NCBI RefSeq assembly: GCF_030463565.1
Contig: NC_134675.1
Coordinates: 18,745,862-18,809,861, forward strand
Source of the DNA: Pelecanus crispus
Lineage: Eukaryota > Chordata > Aves > Pelecaniformes > Pelecanidae
DNA length: 64,000 nt
Direction of reading: 5' to 3'
Shown here in pieces: positions 21,874-34,135 of the stretch (position 1 is the stretch's first letter; every line of letters begins with the position of its first letter). The translations under genes were made by a program, and so were the position numbers. The notes under the pieces are model-generated. The model did no database searches, was not told the origin of the DNA, and saw only the letters and a list, made by a program, of their open reading frames with translations.

Positions 21874-22118
21874 TGTGGTGGATTGACCTTGGCTGACCAT
21901 CAGGTTCCCACCCAGCTGCTCTATCACTCCCCCTCCATCAACAGGACAGGGCGAGAAAATAAAATGGAAGGCTTGTGGGTCAAGATAAGGACAGGGAGAT
22001 TACTTGAAAATTACTGCCACAGGCAAAACAAACTCAACTTGGGGAAATAAATTTAATTTGTTGCCAATTAATTGTAACATAGTAGAATACAGAGAAATAA
22101 GAACAAAACAAAAAAACG
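21874..22118 (-). mobile_element. Type-3 LTR end fragment
   Basis: TGTGGTGGATTGACCTTGGC onward matches about the last 240 bp (in LTR sense) of the type-3 LTR, including CAACTTGGGGAAATAAATTT. Confidence 0.8.
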
Positions 22119-22123
22119 CCTTT

Positions 22124-23323
22124 GAGTCCAGTTCATGTTAAAGTTCTAGCATGTCCAGCACAGCAGCAATCAGTGGGAGCATGATGTCATTCAGGCCACA
22201 ACAGTCCACTGTTAGTTTCCACTCTCCATTAGACTTTCTCACTGGCGATAAGGGACAGTTAAAGGGTGAGCGAAACTTGCTGATAACTCCTTGACTCTCC
22301 AGTCAAAGAATCAGCTTATGGATGGAAATAAGGGAGTCTTGGGTGTGCGATATTACTGCTGGTGCCCTGTTGTGGCAGCGATCGGCACCTGTTGTTCTTT
22401 GACCCTCAGCAACACCACAACAGAAGGGTCCTCCGAGAGACCAGGCAAGGTGGACAACTGTTTCATTTCCTCTGTCTCCAAGGCAGCTATACCAAAAGCC
22501 CATGTCGTGGTTTAGCCCCAGCCAGCAACTAAGCACCACACAGCCGCTCGCTCGCTCACTCTCCCTACCCCGATGGGATGGCAGAGAGAATCAGAGGAGT
22601 AAGAGGGAGGAAAAACTCCTGGGTTGAGATAAGAACAGTTTAATAATTGAAATAAAGTAAAATTGTAATGATAATAGTAACAATATAATAATGATAATAA
22701 TACACAAAGCAAGCAATGCACAATGCAATTGCTCACCACCCGCTGACCGATACCCAGACAGTTCCCAAGCAGCAATCCCTGCTCCCCGGCCAGCCCCCCC
22801 CAGTTTATATACTGAGCATGACATCATATGGTATGGAATAGCCCTTTGGTCAGTTTGGATCCACTATTCTGGCTGTGCCCCCTCCCAGTTTCTTGTGCAC
22901 CTGGCAGAGCATGGGAAGCTGAAAAGTCCTTGACTAGTAGTAAGCAGCACTCAGCAACAACTAAAACATCAGTGTGTTATCAACATTCTTCTCCTACTAA
23001 ATCCAAAGCACAGCACTATGCCTGCTACTAGGAAGAAAATTAACTCTATCCCAGCCAAAACCAGGACAGCCCAATGGTACCCTTTTGGGTCCTTGAAATA
23101 CCCTCTCCTCAGGTAGTCTATGCCAAGGATGCACGGAGCCTCTGGGCCAGTCACAATGGGGTGCTTCTGCCACTCATTCCCAGTTAGGCTCACTTCAGCC
23201 TCCAATTCAGTTAGGTGTTGGGATCCCCCTGTCCCTCCAGAAATACAGATGGGTTCTGCCCCTGTATAGCTTGATGGCATTAGGGTACGCTGTGCACCAG
23301 TTTCCAGTAGAGCCTTATACTCC
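22124..23323 (-). pseudogene. pol: ERV protease-RT remnant split by a solo LTR
   Basis: Minus-strand pol of the A/B family in two parts: 23074-23323 (protease region, ILGIDYLRRGYFKDPKG, and a worn DTGA counterpart reading ETGA) and 22124-22497 (start of RT). The LTR at 22503-23068 sits between them. Several stops. Its right edge joins a second LTR piece. Confidence 0.85.
22503..23068 (-). mobile_element. Solo type-1 LTR, target duplication GCCCA
   Basis: TGTCGTGGTTTAGCCCCAGC to AACCAGGACA (reverse of type 1), 566 bp. GCCCA flanks both sides (22498-22502, 23069-23073) and pol homology resumes across it. Confidence 0.92.
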
Positions 23324-23489
23324 TGGCAGGGCATGGGAAGCTGAAAAGTCCTTGACTAGTGTAAGCACTACTTAGCAACAACTAAAACATCAGTGCATTA
23401 TCAACATTATTCTCATCCTAAATCCAACACACTGCACTATGCCTGCTACTAGGAAGAGAATTAACTCTATCCCAGCTGAAACCAGGACA
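23324..23489 (-). mobile_element. Type-1 LTR fragment
   Basis: The last ~165 bp on the plus strand (first part in LTR sense), ending ACCAGGACA. Joined directly to protease sequence at its left. Confidence 0.85.
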
Positions 23490-24294
23490 GACATGTACCT
23501 CACCGTTACTACCACTAACCTTTAATGTTGTTATCAAGTATATCTTTGAATCAGCAGTTGTGCAGATCCTCATACATCTAGGATGAGCCTCATAATATAT
23601 GTAGGATTAGTAATGACTTTTTGGATGCCTCTCAAGATAATGGAATTCTATTTACTTTTCACTAACCCTATTGGGTTATGATGCAATGTACTAATACTTT
23701 CTCACATTTGCCACGATGTTCAGTTAGCAAAGTCATGTCAGCAATACAGTAATAAAAAGTTACCTTCAAGTGATATTTTAGGATTTTCAAGCTGCTGCTT
23801 TAAAACAGACTCAGTGAGAACTCTCAGCTCTTTGAAAACTACTGCTATCTTCAAAGGAGCCCATAAAGAACACAGAAGACAAACATTAGCATTACTCAGA
23901 CATTTTATACCAAAACACAGATTAACAGATTACCCTACATATAAATAGATCATTACGCATATACATAACTTTAAGCATATGCATAGTGTACTCATGAAAT
24001 GACTGGGATTATATTATGCCCTCTTATTTTTAAGCACCTTTTGTTTATAACATCACAGCCTAAAGATCAGCAGCTCAGAAGTGTAACTCAGAATATGTTC
24101 CCCACACATATCATAAACAACCAGCATACAGAAAAATTATTAACTTACTGATAACCTAGTCACTCTAACTGTTTTTTTCCAGGGTATAAAAGTACAAATT
24201 AATGTATACATGAAACAACATATCTACATATCTCCCTCTCAGGAAGTCTGCCTGACTTCCCGAGAAAGCAAACACAAGTCTCTCCTAAACCTTG
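23490..24294. other. Unassigned AT-rich sequence
   Basis: About 800 bp of non-repetitive, AT-rich sequence. I see no exon or repeat family in it. Confidence 0.4.
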
Positions 24295-25404
24295 TGTATT
24301 GGTTTTGAGTGGCAAGGTTTCAGTAGTGGGGGGGGCTACAGGGGTGGCTTCTGTAAAAAGCTTCTAGAAGATTCCCCTATGTCTGACAGGGCCAATGCCA
24401 GCCAGCTCCAAGATGGACCCACTGCTGGCCAAGGCCAATCCAATCAGTGACAGTGGTAGCACCTCTGGGATAACATATTTAAGAAGGGGGAAAAAAAAAA
24501 CCCCAAACCCACCAGGACACAAACTGCAGCTGGAGAGAGGAGTGAGAATACATGATAGAAACAGCTATGCAAACACCAAGGTCAGTGAAGAAGGAGGGGG
24601 AGGAAGTGCTCCAGGGGCTGGAGCAGAGATTCCCCTGCAGCCCATGGTGAAGACCATGGTGAGGTAGGTTGTCCCCCTACAGCCCATGGAGGTTAATGGT
24701 GGAGCAGATATCCACCTGCAGCCCATGGAGGACCCCATGCCAGAGCAGGTGGATGTGCCTGAAGGAGGCTATGACCCCGTGGGAAGCCTGCGCTGGAGCA
24801 GGCTCCTGGCAGGACCTATGGACCTGTGGAGAGAGGAGCCCACGCTGGAGCAGTCTGCTCCTGAAGGACTGCACCCCATGGAAGGGATCCACGCTGGAAC
24901 AGTTTGTGAAGAACTGCACCCCATGGAAGGACCCATGTTGGAGACATTCATGGAGGACTGTCTCCTGTGGGAGGGACCCCATGCTGGAGCAGGGGAAGAG
25001 CGTGAGGAGTCTTCCCCTTGAGGAGGAAGGAGCAGCAGAGACGACACATGATGAACTGACCACAACCCCCATTCCCCATACCCCTGTGCAGCTCAGAGGG
25101 AGAAGGTAGAGAAAATCAGGAGTGAAGTTGAGCCTGGGAATAAGGGAGGGGTGGGGGGAAGGTGTTTTAAGATTTGGTTTTATTTCTCATTACCCTACTC
25201 AGTTTTGATGGGGAAAATCAGTTTAATTTATTGCCAAAGTCGATTCTGTTTTGCCTATGACGGTAATTGCTGAGTGATCTCCCTGTCCTTATCTTCACCC
25301 ATGAGCATTTTTGTTATATTTTCTCTCCCCTGTCCAGTTGAGAAGGGGAGTGATAGAGTGGCTATGGTGGGCACTTGGCATCCAGCCAGGGTCAAACTAG
25401 CACA
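24295..25404 (+). mobile_element. Solo LTR (type 3, ORF-bearing)
   Basis: TGTATTGGTTTTGAGTGGCA to GGTCAAACTAGCACA, 1110 bp. Flanks CCTTG and ACTTG suggest a 5-bp duplication with one change. The LTR frame is open at 24395-24667, broken by TAG at about 24665, and open again at 24686-25021 in another frame, so this copy could not make the full repeat protein. Confidence 0.88.
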
Positions 25405-26544
25405 ACTTGCTAGGAATTCATATATCTAAAGCTGAAGTATTTTCCAGGAATCTTTCATTTTATCTCTCCCTCCCTCTTCCAGTCTTTATTTCATTTATAT
25501 ACTGCCTGTGGTGCAGTAAGTAGCTATTATGGAACAAGCACAAAATGCAACATATTCTGCTTTGCATCTCAGTAAAAAAATAGAAATTCTGAAATATACT
25601 ACAAGATATAATCTGCCCAGCAAGTGGACAACCTGGAGCCTCCCAGGGACCATAAGAAAAAAAAGTCTTCCCACAAACCCACAAGGGAGCTGCTTTTTAA
25701 AATTCCATATGTATGATAACCAGTGAATTCAATTAGATGGCTGCTTGCTTGCATCAGCATTTGGCTATGCTGTTTTTACTTCAGAGATAGTGCAAAAAAC
25801 AAAAATGGTTTGTAGTTTATAGTCTTTCTTGACCATAACATAGTGCCCACAGGAGAACATAAAATTGTAACCAAGTAGCTGGCAGGCTGGCAAAAGCCAA
25901 TGTTTGCCATTTAATAGAATTTACAGAGGATTTTGGCATATGACCCGTTTTAATTTTGTCTGAAAAAATGTACTAAGGAAATGCACTCAGTTTTTCCATT
26001 CCCAAATAAAACTTTTTCCTCTGGAAAGAAAACAAACCCAAACAAACCAAAAGATCCCCACCCCAAACCCAAGCAAACAGGTATTTTCCATTTGGATTTT
26101 TTCTTTCCCAAATAATTCTGTTTGGGCTATAAAGCAAAATAAATAGTATTTTAAAGATAAATATGTACCTACATGCTTATAAGATTGTAGGAAAGGGTAG
26201 TATAAAATAGCACACATCTGCTTTCAGTACCAGCTCTATAAAAAATAAGGTTTAGTCTATATCCATTTCCAATACCTTCTCTGAAAGAACACCAACCTTC
26301 TTCATGAAGAGAGAAGAAACTGATTTGTTACAAGCTGCATATTACCAATCTATTCTTTCAAGTGTGATTTGCTAAGATTTCATTACATGTATATAAAATT
26401 TCCCATAATTTCCTTTAATTCTCTCCTTCATTCCTCCCTCTTGTCTTCATCCCACATATATAGTGTTCTGAATTAAGCTTGTACATCAACTGTGTAATAC
26501 AAAAGCCCATGGAACCACAAAAAGTAGTTACCACTCCAACACGC
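25405..26544. other. Probable 3' flank or intron of the DHX29 remnant
   Basis: Non-repetitive AT-rich DNA next to the last recognisable DHX29 exon. I looked for the final DHX29 coding exon on the minus strand and did not find it. Confidence 0.45.
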
Positions 26545-26667
26545 CTGAAAATGGATCCAGCCATCAACTGTCAGGAGATGCTCCTGATGCTGGACTTCTA
26601 TATCCCCACTAAAAAGCAAAATAGGAAAGGGGGATATTAAAGTAGTCTCTCTCAAATATACCTTAGT
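26545..26667 (-). pseudogene. DHX29: DHX29 late exon (C-terminal domain)
   Basis: An exon-like block of 123 bp on the minus strand. It is preceded by an acceptor (ACATAG) and encodes VYLRETTLISPFPILLFSGD then IEVQHQEHLLTVDGWIHFQA, a close match to the C-terminal region after the OB-fold of DHX29, the DExH ATPase that helps 48S ribosome scanning on structured mRNAs. The reading is uninterrupted. The donor position reads GC rather than GT (CAG/GCGTGT). The next exon is not found. Orientation agrees with the 5' exons at 50.5-51.8 kb. Identification rests on remembered vertebrate DHX29 sequence. Confidence 0.88.
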
Positions 26668-27729
26668 CTATGTCATGTGCATATAAATACACACAAGCAT
26701 TAAACCCAACAAAAACCCAAAACCACATAAGAACCATAACACCACATTTGATTGCTACTTTTAAAAGAAAAAAAAATGTATTTTTTGTTTTTAAGATTGA
26801 TCAACACAAGTCATTATACACAAAACAGCTGGTGGCAATTTGTCTGCTCTATACCATATAAAATACATCACATTTAAACCTCTTAAGTGACAGGCTTATA
26901 TGCTACTAGGAAACTAGCTAAAGCCACAATTTTCTGGTTAAAATTCAAACAGAAAGATAATGTTAGCCTAGTGCTATCCAGAAAAAAAAGAGACATCAAA
27001 ACTAACAAACCTACTGAAATAAGAGGCAGGTAAAACTCTTATATTAGACATTCTTAGCAGCAGCTGGCTTGTCAATCTGTTTATCTATATCCACATATGC
27101 ACATGCATACATGCATAAATGTGGACACAGAGTAAACTATGGGGCTAGACTCAGCATATGCTACTTCTGGCTTTGGAACTTCTTGCAGACAAAGGTGTAA
27201 CAGGATGAGAGAGGAGTTGTAGCTGGAGGAAAGGAAACAACGAGAGCGCATCTTCACACAGAAGCACAGGCTTTGTTTGTTCCACTGTTCATGGAATAAC
27301 TTATCTACCTTAGCTGCTGTCTTGCCTTTACACTACAAGGTTATTGGGGCAGGAAATATTTTCAGCTCTCCAAAAAATACTATCGCTTCATATGCGTTAA
27401 GAAGTCTAACATAATTTCCTGCTCTTCTACAGTAAAGTTGGCCATTAAGCAACTGCTATCAAGGTTTTGTTGTACCAGAAGTTTATCTAACTAAATGTAA
27501 ACACTTGACTTCAGCAAACAGCTGACAAAATTTTGAGCTGGGAGGGGGAAGAAAGCAACAGAAGAAAAATGCAATTCACTTAGGAAGTTCAGCAGTCAGT
27601 TACAGAACTGGCTATTTCATTTTAAGTTATTATTGGGGATATTCTTTCTTCACATCCTGAAATTAATAAGGTATTAGTAAAACTCTGAATTTAAAAAGGT
27701 ACATACTCCAGTCCACCAGCAGGCAATGA

Positions 27730-27824
27730 CACTCCATCCCAAATATTCATGCTTTCCAGTAGAAGATTTCTTTCTTATAAAAACACTTGTATTTTCTGCA
27801 ACCACCTTGGAGTGCGGGCTGTTT
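27730..27824 (-). pseudogene. DHX29: Possible decayed DHX29 exon
   Basis: After a good minus-strand acceptor (GTTTTCCTCATAG) the sequence encodes ETA, then a non-matching stretch, then QKIQV, a stop, and RNLL, which can be laid on the DHX29 exon that follows the CIVETA region. Its position between the neighbouring DHX29 exons is right. The match is weak and could be chance; the 3' limit is a guess. Confidence 0.3.
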
Positions 27825-28148
27825 CTATGAGGAAAACATTACCTGGAATATGGGATTAGATATATGGTACTATATATACAGCAAATACTAAATCTCTAAG
27901 CCGTACTTAAAATAAAAAGATACACTTACATCAAGTATACACTTCTGCTTAGAACTCACACAAACTAAACTAGGAAAGACTAATTAAAACATTTTCTCAC
28001 CAAAAATAAAAGGCCATTTACATAAGATTGTGACTCATCTTTCAAACTAACTGTTAACAGACTTGTTCTTTGATATGAAGAACAACACACCCTTAGTATT
28101 TTAATTCATAAGTTTTGATTCTCTGGTGGAAGTAAGGACTAGCTTCTC

Positions 28149-28274
28149 CAATACAAGCAACTGCAAAAACGTATACTAACAAAATGCGCATATCAAAGAA
28201 CTCAAGTACCGACACAACTACCTGAATTGAGGGTTTTTCATCAGTCCCTAGCGTTCCACTTGCTTTTGTCTTGT
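28149..28274 (-). pseudogene. DHX29: Decayed DHX29 exon (C-terminal region)
   Basis: After an acceptor-like ACTATTTAG the minus strand encodes KASGTLGTDE, then a hydrophobic stretch with VVSVLEFFDM, and ends with VACIGEA. This follows the order RASQTL, then AVLVAGLYD, then LACIVETA of vertebrate DHX29, with a gap of some residues in the middle. The frame is open but diverged, as expected for a relaxed copy. It lies between the exons at 28380 and 26545, the correct place. Confidence is moderate because individual matches are short. Confidence 0.55.
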
Positions 28275-28379
28275 CTAAATAGTAACTGTGATATATTACC
28301 ACTTTAAAAGGGCAGGATATTTTCAGAGGTAAATTTTAACAGACATCATTTGAGTGCAGAGCATAATTATTCAGTTTAC

Positions 28380-28463
28380 CTGTAGATTTAACAGTGAAGT
28401 CCTATTAAGGAAATGTCTTCTGCAGCAAGTCATTTTAGCATGATACCCTCCTTCTTGTTGAGC
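28380..28463 (-). pseudogene. DHX29: DHX29 exon (after helicase core)
   Basis: 84 bp bounded by CCTTAG acceptor and CTACAG/GTAAAC donor on the minus strand. It encodes QQEGGYHAKMTCCRRHFLNR then TSLLNLQ, the counterpart of the DHX29 block QEGGY...CRRNFLNRTSLLTL that follows the helicase-associated domain. Splice sites look usable and the frame is open. All exons between this point and the N-terminal exons in the 35-44 kb block, including RecA-like domains 1 and 2, are missing from the window, so no active helicase could be made. Confidence 0.9.
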
Positions 28464-28726
28464 CTAAGGAAAAAAAATCCTGTCTTATTAGAGCAAAAAG
28501 AGTACATCAAGAGTATAACAATATGAAAGCGGTAGTAAGTTAAAAGGCAATACTGTGTTTTGGTGAGCATTCTTCACTCAAAACCAGAAATAAATGGCAT
28601 TAACAAAGATGAATGCTGCTGGTCTAACAGCATACAGGAGAACATAGCTGTAACAGGTTCATTGCATTACCAATTACTTGCAGCTGTAGCAGGTCTAATG
28701 CTCTGGAAAGGAAATTTTATGAGAGC

Positions 28727-29019
28727 TGTCATGGTTTAACCCCAGCCAGCAACTAAGCACCATGCAGCCGCTCGCTCACTCCCCCTACCTCAGTGGGATG
28801 GGGGAGAGAATTGGAGGAGTAAGAGTGAGAAAACTCCTGGGTTGAGATAAGAACAGTTTAATAATTGAAATAAAGTAAAATAGTAATAATAATAATAAAG
28901 AATATGCAAAGCAAGTGATACACAATGCAATTGCTCACCACCCGCCAACCAATGCCTAGTCAGTCCCCGAGCAGCAGTCACTGCCCCCTGGCCAAATCCC
29001 CCCAGTTTATATACAGAGC
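28727..29019 (-). mobile_element. Type-1 LTR, 3' half only
   Basis: TGTCATGGTTTAACCCCAGC to CCCCAGTTTATATACAGAGC. The first ~270 bp in LTR sense are missing. It lies in what would be a DHX29 intron. Confidence 0.85.
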
Positions 29020-29520
29020 ATAAAATTAAAATACATAACTAACTTAAATATCAGTATATTGAGAATATATCTAAATGGTATTTATTTGAAATAAACCTTG
29101 GATACAACTGATTAATGAAAGTGTAAAAATTGGAAAATGAAAGTGTTACTGCATTAGTTCATCAAGTCTATCTCCCTGCCAATTCAGAATTGTTCCTTCT
29201 AATACATTCTATAGGACATTATAGAATTAAAATGGGCAAAAATTAACTTCTAAAAACTGAGATAGTATAAAAAGGATACACTTTACTTTTAAATCAGTAC
29301 TTAATCATGATTCTCTACATCTATGAACAAATCCCCTTGTTGTTCTTCACATAATTTGAAAATCCAAAGATTCATCCCAAACTTGTACCTAAAATGAAAG
29401 CTCTTCTATGAGCTCAGCACTATTTTTTTTTTCTGTCTGTAAGTGTATGTTAATAAGGATAGAACAAAATTCTTGCAGTGCTAACCTCCCAACATTCACA
29501 ATAACAGTATGATTTATAAA
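29020..29520. other. Unassigned AT-rich sequence, probable DHX29 intron
   Basis: About 500 bp between LTR pieces. No coding similarity was noticed on either strand. Confidence 0.4.
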
Positions 29521-30019
29521 TGTGGTGGGTTGACCTTGGCTGGGAGCCAAATCCCCACCAAGCTTCTCTATCACTCTCCCTCCCACCTGCTCTGGCATGG
29601 GGTCCTCCATGGGCTGCAGGTGCATATCTGCTCTGACATTGACCTCTATGGGCTGCAGGGGGACAGCCTGGCTGACCATGGTCTTCACCACAGGCTGCAG
29701 GGGAAACTCTGTTCTCGCCCCTGGAGCACCTCCTCCCCCTCCTTCTTTGCTGACCTTGGTGTCTGCATAGTTGTTTCTCCCACATATTCTCACTCCTCTC
29801 TTCCAGCTGCTGTTGCACAGCAGTGTTTTCCCCTTCTTAAATACGTTATCACAGAGGTGTGACCACCTTCACTGATTGGCTCAGCATGGGCCAATGGTGG
29901 GTCTTTCTTGGAGCTGGCTGGCATAGGCTCTATCAGACATGGGGGAAGCTTCTGGTGTCTTCTCACAGAAGCCACCACTGCAGCCCCTCCCCCTACCAAA
30001 ACCTTGCCATGTAACACCC
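29521..30019 (-). mobile_element. Type-3 LTR with large internal deletion
   Basis: Begins TGTGGTGGGTTGACCTTGGC and ends in CCTTGCCATGTAACACC. After 60 bp it jumps to the CACCTGCTCTGGCATGG part, so about 550 bp including the C-terminal repeat array of the LTR frame is lost. The N-terminal half of that frame is open (29389-29793, minus). Confidence 0.85.
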
Positions 30020-30405
30020 CACCCCCACCCCCAAAAAATCATCATACTCTCACATATTTTCTTTTGTTCTTCCAAGGAGACTTTACTCGCATGGCTCACT
30101 TCATTATCGCTCTCTACAGTTACCTGAAAGGAGGTTGTAGCGAGGTGGGTGTCGGTCTCTTTTCCCAAGTAACAAGTGGTAGGATGAGAGGAAACGGCCT
30201 CAAGTTGCGTCAGGGGACGTTTACATTGGATATTAGTAAAAATTTCTTCACTGAAAGTGTTGTCAAGCATTGGAACAGGCTGCCCAGGGAAGTGGTTGAG
30301 TCACCATCCTTGGAGGTATCTGAAAGACGTGTAGACGCTTAGGGACACGGTTTAGTGGTGGACGTAGTAGTCTTAGGACAATGGTTGGACTTGATCTTAA
30401 GGGTC

Positions 30406-30605
30406 TGTCGTGGTTTAGCACCAGACAGCAACTAAGCACCACGCAGCTGCTCACTCACTCCCCCTACCCCGATGGGATGGCGGAGAGAATCGGAGGAGTA
30501 AGAGTGAGAAACACTCCTGGGTTGAGATAAGAACAGTTTAATAACTGAAATAAAGTAAAATAATAATGATGATAATAACAATATAATAACAACAACAACA
30601 ACAAC

Positions 30606-30639
<34 letters not shown>

Positions 30640-31008
30640 TACAAAGCAAGTGATGCACAATGTAATTGCTCACCACCCGCCGACCGATACCCAGACAGTT
30701 CCCGAGCAGCGATCACTGCTCCCCGGCCAACCCCCCCCCCCCAGTTTATATACTGAGCATGACGTCATATGGTATGGAATAGCCCTTTGGCCAGTTTGGA
30801 TCAGGTATTCTGGCTGTGCCCCCTCCCAGTTTCTTGGGCACCTGGCAGAGCATGGGAAGCTGAAAAGTCCTTGACCAGCATAAGCAGTACTTAGCAACAA
30901 CTCAAACACCAGTGTGTTATCAACATTCTTCTCCTACTAAATCCAAAACACAGCGCTATGCCAGCTACTAGGAAGAAAATTAACTCTATCCCAGCTAAAA
31001 CCAGGACA
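30406..31008 (-). mobile_element. Solo type-1 LTR, target duplication GGGTC
   Basis: TGTCGTGGTTTAGCACCAGA to AAACCAGGACA, 603 bp, with GGGTC on both sides (30401-30405, 31009-31013). It is longer than its relatives because the trinucleotide tract at 30590-30638 has expanded. Confidence 0.93.
30590..30638. repeat. (AAC)n(AAT)n microsatellite inside an LTR
   Basis: About six AAC-type units followed by about ten AAT units. The other LTR copies have a shorter mixed ATT/ATC tract at the same place. Confidence 0.9.
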
Positions 31009-31045
31009 GGGTCTCGTCCAACCTAAATGATTCTATGCTTCTATG

Positions 31046-34000
31046 TTTAACATTCATGGGTGACCTGTGTGATGGCCTCCATGGTCAGGTCCACCCCTCA
31101 ATCACGAGCCCATCTGTATGTTGCATCTCTCCCTAGATGTCCCAATGTTTCGTGGGCCCACTGAGCTACAAATAGCTCACCCTTACACTCCCAGTCCAGG
31201 TCCACCTCAGCCACTTCAATTTTGACAGCCTTGTCTGCCTGTTCATTGTTTTGATGTTCAGTGGCACAGCTTTTGGGCATGTGAGCATCTACATGACATA
31301 CCTTTAGAGCCATGTTTTCTACCTGGGCAGCAATGTCTTGCCACAATGCAGCAGCCCAGATAGGTTTACCCCTGCGCTGCCAATTGGTCTTCTTCCACTG
31401 CTGTAGCCACCCCCATAGGGCATTAGCCACCATCCAGGAGTCAGTATAGAGTATTGGCCACTTATCGTTCAGCAATCTCTAGGGCTGGTTCAATGGCTTT
31501 TACTTCTGCAAACTGACTTGACTCACCTTCTCGTGCAATGGCCTCAACGACTTGTATAGGATTATCGTGTAGGATTCCATACAGCAGCTTTCCACCTCTG
31601 ATGCTTTCCCACAAGACAACAGGATCCATCAGTGAACAGGGCATATTGCTTCTCATTTTCTCGTAGTTTATTATACAGTGGGGCCTCTTGAGCACACGTC
31701 ACCTCCTCCTCAGGTGATATTCCAAAATCTCTGCCTTCTGGCCAGTCCATGATCTCTTCCAGGATTCCTGGGCAGTTTGGTTTCCCCGGTCGAGCTCGTT
31801 GCGTGATCAACATTACCCACTACTACTCAATGTAGCGCTAGTTGCCTGATGTGTAGAGGGGATGTTTCCTTTAAACATCCTGTGTAGCACGGGCAATTGC
31901 GGTGCCAAGAGGAGATATGATTCTGTACAAACTTCTGAAGCGGCTCAAACCCCCTCATGCTGCTAGCATCTCTTTTTCAGTCAGGGTGTAGTGGGCTTCT
32001 GATCCTCAATACCCCTGGCTCCAAAACCCTAATAGTCGACCTCAGGTTTCTCCTGATGTTTTCTGCCAGAGGCTCCAGGTGAGACCATGCTCCCCGGCTG
32101 CAGTGTAGAGTACATTTTGCACAGCTGGTCCTATCCGGACAGGCCCAAGAGTTACCGCACGAGCTATCTCCTGTTTGATCTGCTCAAAGGCTTGCTGTTG
32201 CTCAAGGCCCCACTCAAAATAGTTCTTCTTTTGGGTTACTCGATAGAGAAGGCTCACAAGCTGACTTTAACCTGGAATATACATTCTCCAGAATCCCACA
32301 AGGCCTAGGAAAGCTTGTGTTTCCTTCTTGTTAGCTGGTAGGGACATAATTGCTATCTTGGTGACCACATCCATAGGCAAGCTGCCATTTTACTCCTAAG
32401 AACTGGATCTCCTGTGCAGGTCCCTTGACCTCGCTTCTTTTTATGGCAAAACCAGCTTCCAGAATAATCTGATTTTTTTTTTTCCCCTGTATCTCCCTTC
32501 TCAAACACTTCTGCTTTCTTGATTATGTCATCGACGTATTGTAGATGTTCAGGGGCATCACCCTTTTCCAGCGCAGTTTGGATTAGTCCACTAGAAATGG
32601 TGGGGCTGTGCTTCCACCGCTGGGGTAGTCGATTCCAGGTGTATTGGACACCCCTCCACGTAAAAGCAAACTGTGGCCTGCACTCTGCTGCCAAAGGAAT
32701 TGAAAAAAATGCATTGGCAGTTGCAGAATACCACTTGGCTGCCTTTGACTCCAGTTCATATTGGAGCTCTAGCATGTCTGGTACAGCAGCACTCAGTGGT
32801 GGCATGACGTTGTTCAGGCCATGATAGTCTACTGTTAACTTCCACCCTCTGTCAGACTTTAGCACTGGCCATATGGGACTATTAAAAGGGGAGTGAGTCT
32901 TGCTGATGACTCCTTGGCTCTCCAGTTGATGAATCAGCTCATGGATGAGAGCCAGGTAGTCTTGGGTGCTTTTGCCACTTGTCCCTGTTAAGCTCACCTC
33001 AGCCTCCAATACAAACAATTCTTGGCATGCCCCTGTCGCTCTAGAGATTCAGATGGGTTCCGTGCCCTTATACCCTGATGGCACCAGCATACACTGGCAC
33101 CAGTGTCTACCAAAGCCTTATACTCCTGTGGGTCTGATGTGCCAGGCCATCGAATCCACACAGTCCAGTATACCTGGTCATCCGTTTCCTCCTCCTGGCC
33201 AAAGGCAGGGACCCTCTAGTCCTGTTCCTGGTCAAAGTATTCACTGTCTGACCCTTGCAGTGCCAGACCAGAAGTCCCCTCACCAGGATCAAGGGAGGTG
33301 ATCTCAGTCCTTCTATGTCTGGGAGATCGCTCATTGTCTTCTTGTGTCTCTACAGCAACTAAGCTGACAGCCTTCCTGGGTGGCCCCTTCTTAGCAGCTG
33401 TCTTCCCTCTCAGTTCACGTACACGGGCTTCCAGCTTAAAGGTGGGTTCACCATCCCACTTCCTCATGTCCTCCCCCTGGTCACACAGGAATAACGAGAG
33501 GGTTCCCTTTCCCTCTGACTGGGGCAGGAAGGGACTGACTCCTTGGGGCACGCCTGACAGCCAAGGCTCTGGCCCATGGGGATGAGGGAGAGAGGTTTTC
33601 TTCAAAGTTTTGGAGCCAAGAAGACACTCCACAGTTGGTGTATCCATATCCAGGCAATACATCGCTGCCAAGATGTTAGAATATGATGCTGGGGCACTTT
33701 GAAACACCTTCCTCCACATGGCCCATGTGCACAGGACATCCTCTGGATCTTTGGAGACCTCATAATTGTCTAGATCACCGTAGATGACTTCCAGCACCAC
33801 TAATTCTCTCAGGCACTGGATGCCTTCATCTGCAGTAGTCCACTTTCATGGGGAGTTCACAAGATCTTCCTTGAATGGATATCTTGCCCTCACACTTGAG
33901 AGGAGCTGTCTCCAGAGACTGCAAATTGCTGCCTTTTTTCCAATTCCTCTCTCAATTCCCTGGTTTCTAGCAAGGGATTCCAGCTGTTGGGCTGCCTTAC

Positions 34001-34135
34001 CTTCCAATTGTTGAATGTCGGCCCCATTATCCCAGCATTGGAGCAGCCAAGCAGCGATCTGCTCACCTGGCTGGCGGCTGTAATCTTTCCGCATGTCTCG
34101 AAGTTCTGACGAGGTCATTGGGCACCAAAAAGGAC
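31046..34135 (-). pseudogene. Minus-strand provirus remnant, gag to integrase N-terminus (element D)
   Basis: From right to left: gag from mid-protein (33216-34120), a TAG-AGG junction at 33216-33218, a worn protease region (33020-33215), RT with SPFNSPIWPVLKSD and a DDII active-site region (32353-33018), connection (32042-32257), RNase H with ALFTDGSC (31562-31813) and YTDSWMVANALWG (31098-31475), then HHCC-region sequence (WAHETLGHLGRDATYRWARD). Frameshifts and stops are numerous. The primer site TGGTGCCCAA runs straight into mid-gag, so leader and gag N-terminus are deleted. Belongs with the type-2 LTR on its right. Confidence 0.9.

Larger units (their letters stand above)
30085..31045 (+). 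mobile_element. CR1 3' end interrupted by a solo LTR
   Basis: Plus-strand CR1 end: 30085-30405 encodes the C-terminal block ([18 protein letters not shown]); after the LTR the tail CAACCTAAATGATTCTATG is at 31019-31037. GGGTC is repeated at the break. A close relative without the insertion lies at 46356-46799. Confidence 0.9.

Noticed and set aside
28086..28302. Minus-strand frame with a hydrophobic stretch that looks like a small membrane protein
   Set aside because: Better explained as a relaxed DHX29 exon because it begins after an acceptor-like site, lies between two clear DHX29 exons and keeps the order of three short DHX29 motifs.
30590..30638. Trinucleotide array considered as a CRISPR-like or satellite repeat
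   Set aside because: Simple microsatellite inside an LTR. No spacers, no cas genes, and the genome is vertebrate.
30432..30716. Short frames with poly-isoleucine or poly-leucine runs near every type-1 LTR
   Set aside because: They are translations of the ATT/AAT microsatellite in the LTR, not membrane peptides.
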